Shown here in pieces: positions 15,603 to 23,706 of a DNA stretch of 32,367 nucleotides (position 1 is its first letter; each line of letters opens with the position of its first letter). A program made the position numbers and the translations under genes. Under the pieces are notes generated by a model. The model was not told the origin of the DNA, searched no databases, and saw only the letters and a program-made list of their open reading frames with translations. The stretch covers positions 1-32,367 of the forward strand of contig PWRF01000308.1 in assembly GCA_003556325.1 (NCBI GenBank), written 5' to 3'. The DNA is from Bacteroidales bacterium (GTDB lineage Bacteria; Bacteroidota; Bacteroidia; Bacteroidales; UBA7960).

Positions 15603-16625
15603 TTACTTGATCAGGAACGGGAACTTATCAAAGTTTTTCAGGGCTATCCCGGTACCTCTTGCAACTGCCCGTAAGGGATCTTCTGCAACATGAACGGTAA
15701 GCCTGGTTTTCTGCGCGATCCTTTTATCCAGGCCCCGCAACAGACCTCCCCCACCGGCCATGTAAATACCGGTGCGATATATATCGGCAGCCAATTCGGG
15801 CGGAGTCATTTCCAGGGCATTCATAACTGCTGCTTCTATCTTTGTAATGGACTTGTCCAGGCAATTAGCTATCTCCGTATAAGATATATTTATCTCCTTG
15901 GGTACACCCGTCATCATGTCACGTCCATGAACAGGAAGATCAGGTGGGGGGTTTTCGAGCTCATTAAGCGCTGCGCCCACTTCGATCTTGATTTTCTCGG
16001 CAGTTCTTTCCCCGATCAGTATATTATGCTGTTTGCGCATGAACTCCATAATATCGGTGTTAAAGTCGTCGCCGGCAATTCTAATGGATTTGTTACATAC
16101 TATGCCCCCGAGAGCTATTACAGCGATCTCGGTGGTTCCACCCCCGATATCAATAACCATATTGCCGACTGGTTCAAGCACATCGATTCCAATTCCGATC
16201 GCAGCAGCCATCGGCTCATGAATAAGACGTACTTCCTTGGCTCCCGCCTGCTCACAACTGTCACGAACAGCCCTTTCCTCGACTTCGGTGATTCCTGAAG
16301 GAATACATATTACCATTCGCAAAGACGGTGGAAACAGTGGTTTTTTATTTTCCGTCATCTTGATCATTGCACGTATCATGGCCTCTGCAGCCTGGAAGTC
16401 AGCAATGACCCCATCCCGCAAAGGGCGCAATGTTTTGATGTTCTCGTGCGTCTTGCCATGCATCATCATCGCCTGGCTGCCTACAGCGAGCATTTCACCC
16501 GTTGTGCGATCAATCGCTACTATAGAAGGCTCTTCCACAACGACCTTGTCGTTATGAATAATGATAGAGTTAGCTGTGCCAAGGTCTATAGCAATTTCTT
16601 TTGTTAAAAATGAAAACAATCCCAT
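15603..16625 (-). CDS. mreB: Rod shape-determining protein MreB, actin homologue
   Basis: A 340-residue bacterial actin that polymerises on the inner membrane and directs lateral wall synthesis. Nucleotide-binding blocks are phosphate 1 (AIDLGTANSIIIH, about residues 13-25), phosphate 2 (DIGGGTTEIAVIALGGI, about 160) and the adenosine motif (GIYMAGGGGLLRGLD, about 287-301). The N-terminal MGLFSF is a short amphipathic membrane-binding start. The gene begins 28 bases after the purH stop, so it is probably transcribed with purH as well as with mreC and mreD. Confidence 0.97.
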   Translation of the reverse strand: MGLFSFLTKEIAIDLGTANSIIIHNDKVVVEEPSIVAIDRTTGEMLAVGSQAMMMHGKTHENIKTLRPLRDGVIADFQAAEAMIRAMIKMTENKKPLFPPSLRMVICIPSGITEVEERAVRDSCEQAGAKEVRLIHEPMAAAIGIGIDVLEPVGNMVIDIGGGTTEIAVIALGGIVCNKSIRIAGDDFNTDIMEFMRKQHNILIGERTAEKIKIEVGAALNELENPPPDLPVHGRDMMTGVPKEINISYTEIANCLDKSITKIEAAVMNALEMTPPELAADIYRTGIYMAGGGGLLRGLDKRIAQKTRLTVHVAEDPLRAVARGTGIALKNFDKFPFLIK

Positions 16626-16653
16626 TTATTACAGTCCTTTTATTTTGTTTAAA

Positions 16654-18174
16654 TTAGTGTCTGAAATGTCTGTTGCCGGTAAATACCATGGCTATACCGG
16701 CTTTATTGCAATACGTTATGCTGTCCTGGTCTCTTTTCGATCCCCCGGGCTGAATCACAGCTTTAATCCCTGCCTTGTCTGCAATCTCCACACAGTCGGG
16801 GAAAGGGAAAAAAGCATCAGAGGCCATCACGGCTCCTTCCAGATCATGATCAAACTGCCTGGCTTTCTGAATAGCTTGCTTTAATGCATCTACCCGTGAA
16901 GTCTGGCCGCACCCGATGCCCAGAAGCATATTGTTTTTAACCAGCGCTATGGCATTGGATTTTAAATGTTTGACCACGGTATTTGCCAGCACCAGGTCAT
17001 TTTCCAGTACCGGGTCCTTTATACCATGGGAAGTTACCTGCCGCCACTGACCTGGGGAGGTGGTTTTGTGATCCTGGCTCTGCAACAGCACACCATCAAA
17101 AAGTGAACGATACCTGTGATCAGGAAAAAGCCCGGGCTTGCTGCGCAAAATGATCCTGTTCTTATTTGATGTCAGCACTTCCATCCCTTTCTCATCATAG
17201 GAAGGGGCGATCAGCACTTCAAAAAACACCTCCCGGATACTTTCAGCCAGTTCCGTTGTAATATGCCTGTTAGATATCAATATGCCGCCAAAAGCAGAGA
17301 CAGGGTCGGCCGCAAGGGCTTTTTCCCAGGCCTCCTCAATGGTGTCGCGCGTTGCAACGCCACAGGCATTCGTATGCTTTACAATCGCAAAGGCAGGTGT
17401 TACAAACTCCCTGATCAGGGCCATGGCAGCATCCACATCCAGGAGATTATTGTATGATAAGGATTTGCCACCCAGCTTTTCAAAAAAAACATCCAGGTTG
17501 CCGTAATACACAGCCTGCTGATGGGGGTTTTCGCCGTATCGCAAAGGAAATGAATCTTCCAGGCTCTCTTTAAAGAAATTGTGGTCTCCCTCGTCCAGGT
17601 AATGGAAAATAGCCGTATCATAATGAGATGATACATGCATGGCCATGGCTGCCATCCGGCGTCTGTAGGCAAGGGTGGTTTCCCCTCCGAACTCAGTCAA
17701 TCGCAAAGATACATCTGAAAAACATCCTGCAGAAGGAACAACCAGCACATTCTCAAAATTCTTTGCAGCAGCCCTTATGAGAGATATGCCACCAATATCA
17801 ATATTCTCAATAACCTCATCCAGGGAAGCACCCCTGGCAACCATATCATGGAAAGGATACAAATCGACCACAACCACGTCGATGGGAGATATCCCGAATT
17901 TATTCAGGTCATCATGGTCCGCATCGTTTGCAGGCCGGCACAAAATACCTCCAAATATGGCCGGGTGCAAGGTTTTTACACGCCCGCCCAGCAATGAAGG
18001 GTAAGATGTAAGATGTTCAACATCTGTAACCGGGAAACCCATTTCACGAATATAAGAGGCCGTTCCCCCTGTTGAAACCAATTCAATATCCACCTCTGCC
18101 AGAGAGGGTATGATCTCACTGAGCGCATCTTTATTATGAACGGAAACAAGGGCTCTGGCATGTTTTTTCTTCAT
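16654..18174 (-). CDS. purH: Bifunctional AICAR transformylase / IMP cyclohydrolase PurH
   Basis: Catalyses the last two steps of purine synthesis: formylation of AICAR with 10-formyl-tetrahydrofolate, then ring closure to IMP. The 506-residue length is normal. An N-terminal MGS-like cyclohydrolase domain (about 1-145, ELVSTGGTASYIREMGFPV and GRVKTLHPAIFGGIL) precedes the transformylase with RYGENPHQ and the catalytic Lys-His pair in AIVKHTNACGVA, then DPVSAFGGIL and GCGQTSRVDAL. I set the start at 18174 because GGAGG at 18184-18180 has the right spacing to it; the ATG at 18186 lies upstream of that site. It heads the purH-mreB-mreC-mreD cluster. Confidence 0.96.
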   Translation of the reverse strand: MKKKHARALVSVHNKDALSEIIPSLAEVDIELVSTGGTASYIREMGFPVTDVEHLTSYPSLLGGRVKTLHPAIFGGILCRPANDADHDDLNKFGISPIDVVVVDLYPFHDMVARGASLDEVIENIDIGGISLIRAAAKNFENVLVVPSAGCFSDVSLRLTEFGGETTLAYRRRMAAMAMHVSSHYDTAIFHYLDEGDHNFFKESLEDSFPLRYGENPHQQAVYYGNLDVFFEKLGGKSLSYNNLLDVDAAMALIREFVTPAFAIVKHTNACGVATRDTIEEAWEKALAADPVSAFGGILISNRHITTELAESIREVFFEVLIAPSYDEKGMEVLTSNKNRIILRSKPGLFPDHRYRSLFDGVLLQSQDHKTTSPGQWRQVTSHGIKDPVLENDLVLANTVVKHLKSNAIALVKNNMLLGIGCGQTSRVDALKQAIQKARQFDHDLEGAVMASDAFFPFPDCVEIADKAGIKAVIQPGGSKRDQDSITYCNKAGIAMVFTGNRHFRH

Positions 18175-18179
18175 CCGGA

Positions 18180-18184
18180 CCTCC
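18180..18184 (-). promoter_or_regulatory. Shine-Dalgarno site deciding the purH start
   Basis: GGAGG read on the minus strand, 5 bases before the ATG at 18174. It shows that the ATG at 18186 is not the main start. Confidence 0.55.
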
Positions 18185-18199
18185 ATACAAAAAAGCCGT

Positions 18200-18207
18200 T
18201 ATCTTTG
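18200..18207 (+). promoter_or_regulatory. -7 promoter element for the YitT-family gene
   Basis: TATCTTTG matches TAnnTTTG exactly, about 41 bases before the ATG at 18249, in the 74-base divergent gap with purH. No convincing -33 element. Confidence 0.45.
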
Positions 18208-18248
18208 CAGCCTCAAAATCCACACGAAGTTACGCTAAATTTTCAGAT

Positions 18249-19142
18249 ATGGCTTTCCAGAATAAAGAAAAAATTTTTTCGCGCAAATGGTTTATTTCCT
18301 ATGCCCTCATTGTATTGGGAGCTTTTATCATGGCCAGTGGCTATGTCCTTTTCGTAAGCCCTTATAAAATAGTACCGGGAGGTGTATACGGAATAGGTAT
18401 CATTTTATACCATGTAATGAATCTTCCTATCGGGCTTACAGGCCTGGCGCTGAATATCCCCCTTGCCATTATTGGGGTAAAAATACTGGGGCCCCGTTTC
18501 GGCGTCAAAACAGTAGTGGGTTTCTTTCTGGCCTCCGGGTTTATTGACGGAATAGCATTGTGGTATGGAACCGAGCCGCTGGTAGAAGCAGACCCCCTGC
18601 TTTCCAGTATATTTGGCGGTGTATTTATCGGGATCGGGCTGGGACTCATCTTCAAAGCCAGGGCAACATCAGGCGGCACAAGTATCCTCGCCATGATCAT
18701 TACCAAATATACACGGATCCCCGTCGGGCAAAGCCTTGCTATCGTAGACGCACTGATCGTTCTACTGGCATTATTGTCCTTCGGCGACTGGACCATTCCC
18801 CTCTATTCCCTGATCGTCATTTTCATCACAGGCAAGGTAATCGACGTGGTGATGGAAGGCTTCACCTACGAGAAAACCCTGTTTATCGTCAGCAACAAAT
18901 ATGAGGAAATTGCCCGGAAGATCCTGGAAGACCTGAAACGCGGCGGTACATATATTGAAGGCAAAGGAATGTATCAGGAAGATGAAAAAAAGATCATCTT
19001 TGTAAATGTTACACGCAGGGAAATGGCCGTTTTACAGGATTTTATCAACCAAATTGACCCGGATGCATTCGTAACAGTGATTGAAGCCTCAGAAATTCTG
19101 GGTAAAGGATTCCGGCCACTTGGCGAAACTGTCAGCGGATAA
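18249..19142 (+). CDS. YitT family membrane protein
   Basis: A 297-residue protein with an N-terminal membrane domain of five to six helices (about residues 15-205) and a soluble C-terminal DUF2179 domain (about 215-297). Family marks are MASGYVLFVSPYKIVPGGVYGIGI, GVFIGIGLGLIFKARATSGGTSILA, and in the soluble part RKILEDLKRGGTYIEGKGMY and VTRREMAVLQDFINQIDPDAFVTVIEASEILGKGF. The family is common in Firmicutes and Bacteroidota; its transport activity, if any, is not established. The gene is monocistronic and divergent from purH. Confidence 0.9.
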   Translation: MAFQNKEKIFSRKWFISYALIVLGAFIMASGYVLFVSPYKIVPGGVYGIGIILYHVMNLPIGLTGLALNIPLAIIGVKILGPRFGVKTVVGFFLASGFIDGIALWYGTEPLVEADPLLSSIFGGVFIGIGLGLIFKARATSGGTSILAMIITKYTRIPVGQSLAIVDALIVLLALLSFGDWTIPLYSLIVIFITGKVIDVVMEGFTYEKTLFIVSNKYEEIARKILEDLKRGGTYIEGKGMYQEDEKKIIFVNVTRREMAVLQDFINQIDPDAFVTVIEASEILGKGFRPLGETVSG

Positions 19143-19278
19143 GCCCCTGTTCACTTTTTCGGCATCTACACATCCAAATATATTACTGTATTCAAACAAG
19201 ATCAGGCAAACAGTGCCGTATTTCAAGCTGCGATTCATTAGCATTCTTATTTTATATTTATATTTTTTGTTATATATT

Positions 19279-19310
19279 TTTTATTTTTTGAAGTATTATT
19301 TATACTTTTG
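19279..19310 (+). promoter_or_regulatory. Probable promoter of the secreted protease gene
   Basis: TACTTTTG at 19303-19310 matches TAnnTTTG exactly; TTTT at 19279-19282 is a three-of-four -33 match after a 20-base spacer. The leader to the ATG at 19556 would be about 240 bases, the longest in the window. Confidence 0.45.
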
Positions 19311-19312
19311 AT

Positions 19313-19333
19313 ACCATAACACTTAGTTATGGT
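19313..19333 (+). repeat. Perfect 8-bp inverted repeat at the predicted transcript 5' end
   Basis: ACCATAAC (19313-19320) and GTTATGGT (19326-19333) are perfect complements around ACTTA. It sits immediately after the -7 element, so it could be an operator or a 5' stem that protects the transcript. Confidence 0.6.
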
Positions 19334-19357
19334 CGCAAAGCGTATATTTTTCAACTT

Positions 19358-19373
19358 CACTATGGAGGTAGTG
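19358..19373 (+). repeat. Small hairpin with a G-rich loop in the protease leader
   Basis: CACTA (19358-19362) pairs with TAGTG (19369-19373) around TGGAGG. The stem is only five base pairs; its interest is the purine-rich loop in a structured leader. Confidence 0.35.
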
Positions 19374-19481
19374 GCAGGAGGGTTGGCGGGTGGGCTAAAA
19401 AATACACGCTAGAATCCAAAAAACTCACTTCTGAATAGGGAGAGTCTCGTGAATTATTGATAAGTTTGCAGGACGCAAAAT

Positions 19482-19512
19482 AATACCCGGTGAAAAGTAT
19501 GCACCGGGTATT
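19482..19512 (+). repeat. Perfect 11-bp inverted repeat 44 bases before the protease start
   Basis: AATACCCGGTG (19482-19492) and CACCGGGTATT (19502-19512) are exact complements around a 9-base loop, AAAAGTATG. No T run follows on the plus strand, so it is not a standard terminator for that direction. It could be a protein-binding palindrome or a leader hairpin. Confidence 0.7.
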
Positions 19513-19555
19513 GAAATTTGTGGCTGTAAACAATTTTAATCCAAATCTATTCACG

Positions 19556-22500
19556 ATGAACAAAAAAACACTTACCCGAACCGTCATGCTGTTACTGATG
19601 TTCGTGCTGATCCCATGGGGATTGCATGCACAAATGTTCGAAGTTGACGCTTCTTCCATTGAATCATCCGAAAACAAAGAATATAATCAGGATATTGAAT
19701 CAGATCCTTTGCTGGACCCTGTTAACGTGGAGCGTTTTCTCGAGCAGTTTGTAAGAGGAAGCAGCCGTATCGTTGGCGGCGAAGATGTTATGATAAGTGA
19801 ATATCCCTGGCAAACGTCCATACAGCTTACCCCGCAATACGGTGGGAGCCACATGTGTGGCGGGATCATTCTTGATGACGAATGGATACTTACCGCTGCA
19901 CACTGCCTGGTGTTTGAACAAGCCGATGGTAGTTTTTTCTATCTCACTCCAGGTCACGTGCGTGTGCGCGCCGGTTTTACCAACATGAATTCAGATCAGG
20001 GTGCTTACTTTAATGCAGAGGAACTGTTTGTTCACGAAGTGTATGACCCGACCGACTATTCATACGATATAGCACTTATCCGGCTGGCTGACGAAATGAA
20101 CCTGACCGAAGAGACAGACATGGCTAAGGTGGACATCGTTTCCCAGGAAGATGCAGATCAAGGCATGACAGACCCCGGTGAGATGGTCAAGGTTAGCGGA
20201 TGGGGATCCTTGTCTTTCGGAGGCCCAAGCCCTGACCATTTGCAAGCCATTGAGGTTCCCATCGTAGACATCTCAGATACGGCTTACCCCAATCATTTGA
20301 TCACCGACGACATGATCATAGCAGGAGCTCCGGGGATGGACTCCTGCCAGGGAGACAGCGGCGGCCCCATGGTGGTTGAAGATGGTGAAGGATGGTACAA
20401 AGCAGCCGGAATTGTCAGCTGGGGAATCAATTGCGGTTTGGCTCAGTATCCGGGCGTTTATGTCCGGGTAAGCTATTTTGAGGATTGGATCCGCAACATC
20501 ATTGAAACACCGGATCCCAATCAATTTCAGATCGTGCACTACGAAACCTTCGGAGACGGTACCATTCCCGCTGAATGGTCAAACGTAGTTATTGAAGGAC
20601 CCGACGGCTTCCCGGGCTGGGAATGGACAGATGAAGGAGGAGCCTACGGAGGACAACTGAACTCGACCACCGCCGATGACGGCTACGTAATGGTAAATTC
20701 TATGGCGCATGGACAACACGGAGTAAGCGAAGAAGCCCATCTGATCTCCCCTCCGATCGATCTCACAGGTGTTGAAAACGACATTCTTTTCTCTGTTGAA
20801 CACCGTGCGCGCACATTCGGAAATGCCGACGTGAGCATCCTGATGAGTACCGACGGCTTCAATACAGAAACAGAACTCTACAGATGGCATGATGCCAACC
20901 CAAACCAATATAACGGGGATAACCCCGTGGTATCTGAATTTGACATCACAGACATTGTACAGGGTGAATCCGGGGTGCAGTTCAAATTCAAATGGATAGG
21001 ATCAGCCGATTACTGGTGGCTGGTGGATGACTTCCTGGTGCGCATTGAGTTTCCACCACTGGAGGTGGAGTTCCAGGTTACCGACGGGGAAGACCCCTTG
21101 AGTGATGTAATGCTTTCCACACCTTATACCGGACAGGAAACCGTAACGGATGAAAACGGAATTGCATACCTCACCCTATATGAGGGCATGTATGAGATCA
21201 GCGCCTACAAAAGTGGCTACCATCCCTTCGTGGAAACATTTGAAGTGACCCACGACGGGCAGATCATCCATATCGAAATGGAACTGATCACCTTCCCGGA
21301 AATTGTTATCGATACCGATGAAATAAACATTGCTATCCCACAAGGAGCCACCGAACACTTTACCGTTAATTTTTCAAACCCCGGTGATGGGGACCTGGAG
21401 TTTGCTCTTTTTGCCTACCCCTCCACTGGTGGCAAACAATCAGATGATTACGTAGAAATACATCACGACACCGGCTACAATAACAATGGAATCGGAACCG
21501 GAGGTGCTACCTCTTTTTCAACCGCAGCAAGGTTTACCGCAGAAGAGCTGGCCGGGTATTATGAGATATACCAGCTTGGAGCTGTAAGATACCATATTCA
21601 TTCTGATCATTTTTCACAGGTTGAAGTAAAAGTCTGGAAAGGAGGTTCAGACTCAGGGCCCGGCAACGAGATCTATTCTGCCGATGTTACTGACGATGTC
21701 ATACCCGGAGAATGGTCGTTGCATATCATGAACGATCTGGTAAATCTTGAAGCAGGCGAAGAGTACTGGATCGGCTATGCCATACAGACCACAGGAGGCC
21801 ATCCCGCATCCGTCGACTCCGGACCCATGGTGGAAGGCAAGGGTGGCTGGATGTTCTTTAATAACGTTTGGCAGGAGCTTCCTGACCTGAACCCGGCTTT
21901 GGACTTCAACTGGAACATCAGGGGGCTCATTTACCTGGCAGACGAAATCGACTGGCTCAGCTTTGACCCGCAGTCAGGTATCGTGGAACCGGAAACCAAC
22001 AAGGACATCGACTTCATTTTTGATACCAGCGGCCTTGAATTAGGACCGCACCACGCAGACGTCCTGGTGCAGAACAATGCCGGCGAAAGCATTACCATTC
22101 CCGTTACCGTCAATGTCGAAGTGGGTGAGTTCGATGTCACTTTTAACGTCACCGATGAAAACGGTGCCCCGGTAGATGACGCAACCATTACACTGGGCGA
22201 TCAGACCAATACACCGGGGGACTATACGTTTGAAGCCATGCCCGTTGGCCTGCACGCATACCAGGTTGAGAAAACAGGGTACCATACCGCCGAAGGCTAT
22301 ATAGAGGTTGGATTTGAAGATATGACAGTGGATGTGACTCTCGTTTCTGACGATACGGAATTGGTGACGTTGAATGTTAGCGTTGAAGACGAATTTGAAG
22401 ATGCCGTAGCAAGCGCATTCTTTATGATAGACGGTTTTGGCGGACATATGACAGATGAAAACGGCCAGATCGTTTTGCCAATGATTCCGGGCACTTATGA

Positions 22501-23518
22501 CTACTCTGTTAGCAAAACAGGATTCGAAACCGTTACCGGTGAGGTAGTAATAACCACCGATGCCGATCAGTTCCTGGATATTTCTATGAACTATCTTCGT
22601 TTTGATATAGTGGTTGATATTAACCTTGATGAAGCCGGAACGGTTACTGGCGGCGGTGAATACCTCTATGGTGATTTTGTCACACTAACGGCCGAAGCCA
22701 ACGAGGGCTATCATTTCCTGCATTGGTTTGAAGACGGACAAATAATAAGCGAAGACGAAGAATATGAGTTCATGGTAACACAGGACAGACATATCACTGG
22801 CGTTTTCGACCTTATAACCTATACCATTCACGCCACCCTGAGCGGCAATGGCGGAATGGATCCTTTTGGGGTTGTAGAGGTTCTGCACGGCGAAGACATT
22901 ACATTCACCATGGAACCCCTGCCAGGAAATCACATTGAAGACGTGCTGGTAAACAACGAAAGTGTTGGAGCTGTTACGGAATATACCTTTGAAAATGTAG
23001 TTGAGGACGGGCACACCATTCACGCCGAATTTGCACTTAACACGTATGTTGTTTCCATTACCTCCGAAGGTAATGGAACCGTTGATCCGTATGGCGATAT
23101 AACGGTATCTCATGGAGATGACCTGCACATACAGATGTTTCCCGATGCAGACCACCACGTGGCCGATATATTGATTAATGGTAGCAGCGTTGGTGACGAT
23201 GAAGAATATCTTCTCACCAACATCACAGGCGACATGACCGTACACGTGGTCTTTAGCTTATCGGTGGATGTTGCAGACCTGGACGCTACACCGGACATCA
23301 CCCTGTATCCAAACCCGGCCCGCGACAGGGTGACAATAAATAGCAGCGAAATCATCTCCGTCATAGCACTTTATCATATTACAGGTCAACGGATCAAATC
23401 AGTATATCCCGATGCCAGGGAACACTCGCTGAATGTCGGCCAGCTGCAAAGAGGCACATATTTTTTGCGGATTCAATACCAGGACGGAGTGACGACTAAG
23501 AGCCTGCAAATAAGATAA
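19556..23518 (+). CDS. Secreted trypsin-like serine protease zymogen with T9SS sorting domain
   Basis: A 1320-residue surface or extracellular protease. A signal peptide (about 1-22, ending HAQ) and a propeptide lead to the activation site Arg71-Ile72 (SRIVGG). The S1A domain (about 72-317) has the full triad: His116 (TAAHC), Asp171 (YDIALI) and Ser268 (GDSGGP). Asp262 sits at the bottom of the S1 pocket, predicting cleavage after Lys or Arg. Then come a jelly-roll-like domain (about 325-500), several small beta-sandwich repeats with DENG motifs, an ASH-like region, three repeats resembling InlB B or bacterial bulge domains (about 1005-1240), and a type A T9SS tail from LYPNPA (about 1245-1320). 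I chose the ATG at 19556 because it opens onto the signal peptide; the frame is open back to 19490. It converges on another T9SS cargo. Confidence 0.93.
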   Translation: MNKKTLTRTVMLLLMFVLIPWGLHAQMFEVDASSIESSENKEYNQDIESDPLLDPVNVERFLEQFVRGSSRIVGGEDVMISEYPWQTSIQLTPQYGGSHMCGGIILDDEWILTAAHCLVFEQADGSFFYLTPGHVRVRAGFTNMNSDQGAYFNAEELFVHEVYDPTDYSYDIALIRLADEMNLTEETDMAKVDIVSQEDADQGMTDPGEMVKVSGWGSLSFGGPSPDHLQAIEVPIVDISDTAYPNHLITDDMIIAGAPGMDSCQGDSGGPMVVEDGEGWYKAAGIVSWGINCGLAQYPGVYVRVSYFEDWIRNIIETPDPNQFQIVHYETFGDGTIPAEWSNVVIEGPDGFPGWEWTDEGGAYGGQLNSTTADDGYVMVNSMAHGQHGVSEEAHLISPPIDLTGVENDILFSVEHRARTFGNADVSILMSTDGFNTETELYRWHDANPNQYNGDNPVVSEFDITDIVQGESGVQFKFKWIGSADYWWLVDDFLVRIEFPPLEVEFQVTDGEDPLSDVMLSTPYTGQETVTDENGIAYLTLYEGMYEISAYKSGYHPFVETFEVTHDGQIIHIEMELITFPEIVIDTDEINIAIPQGATEHFTVNFSNPGDGDLEFALFAYPSTGGKQSDDYVEIHHDTGYNNNGIGTGGATSFSTAARFTAEELAGYYEIYQLGAVRYHIHSDHFSQVEVKVWKGGSDSGPGNEIYSADVTDDVIPGEWSLHIMNDLVNLEAGEEYWIGYAIQTTGGHPASVDSGPMVEGKGGWMFFNNVWQELPDLNPALDFNWNIRGLIYLADEIDWLSFDPQSGIVEPETNKDIDFIFDTSGLELGPHHADVLVQNNAGESITIPVTVNVEVGEFDVTFNVTDENGAPVDDATITLGDQTNTPGDYTFEAMPVGLHAYQVEKTGYHTAEGYIEVGFEDMTVDVTLVSDDTELVTLNVSVEDEFEDAVASAFFMIDGFGGHMTDENGQIVLPMIPGTYDYSVSKTGFETVTGEVVITTDADQFLDISMNYLRFDIVVDINLDEAGTVTGGGEYLYGDFVTLTAEANEGYHFLHWFEDGQIISEDEEYEFMVTQDRHITGVFDLITYTIHATLSGNGGMDPFGVVEVLHGEDITFTMEPLPGNHIEDVLVNNESVGAVTEYTFENVVEDGHTIHAEFALNTYVVSITSEGNGTVDPYGDITVSHGDDLHIQMFPDADHHVADILINGSSVGDDEEYLLTNITGDMTVHVVFSLSVDVADLDATPDITLYPNPARDRVTINSSEIISVIALYHITGQRIKSVYPDAREHSLNVGQLQRGTYFLRIQYQDGVTTKSLQIR

Positions 23519-23523
23519 TTTGT

Positions 23524-23552
23524 TAATGTGCTGATGTGCCAATGTGCTAATG
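23524..23552 (+). repeat. Degenerate octamer tandem repeat
   Basis: Four consecutive 8-base units: TAATGTGC, TGATGTGC, CAATGTGC, and the start of TAATGAAT. They follow the protease stop codon directly. Confidence 0.55.
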
Positions 23553-23620
23553 AATGGTTTCGGCTATAAGATGGCCTTGCTTTGTTAGCTGAATCGGCAA
23601 CATCATTGCTAATGAACATA

Positions 23621-23656
23621 AAAGCGGGCATCCCCCTTGAGGTGATGCCCGCTTTT
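23621..23656. terminator. Bidirectional rho-independent terminator between two convergent T9SS cargo genes
   Basis: AAAGCGGGCATC (23621-23632) and GATGCCCGCTTT (23644-23655) form a perfect 12-bp stem around an 11-base loop, with T on one side and A on the other, so it can stop transcription from both strands. Confidence 0.85.
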
Positions 23657-23706
23657 GCTGTCCGGTTGATGCCTGTTGGAGTATGCAGCCAACCGCTGTT
23701 CCGCTA

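Larger units (their letters stand above)
19143..19555. other. 413-base AT-rich regulatory leader between YitT gene and secreted protease gene
   Basis: No convincing gene. The stretch holds a very AT-rich block (about 19225-19310), a -7 element, and three inverted repeats described separately. A 16-codon reading frame starting at 19362 lies mostly inside a hairpin and a G-rich stretch and is not supported as a gene. No clear terminator for the YitT gene is visible. Confidence 0.6.

Noticed and set aside
19313-19373. Possible cyclic-di-GMP riboswitch, from the sequence GGTCGCAAAGCG
   Set aside because: Only one short element resembles the GEMM motif; the rest of the conserved core and its order are missing.
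19362-19412. 16-codon leader peptide
   Set aside because: The start codon sits in a hairpin, there is no ribosome site, and the composition is simple Gly-rich.
19482-19512. 11-bp hairpin as a standard rho-independent terminator for the plus strand
   Set aside because: No T run follows it on the plus strand, and it lies inside the leader of a gene that must be read through.
22040-23364. Minus-strand frames opposite the protease repeats
   Set aside because: No signal, domain or ribosome site; they arise from the composition of the beta-repeat coding region.
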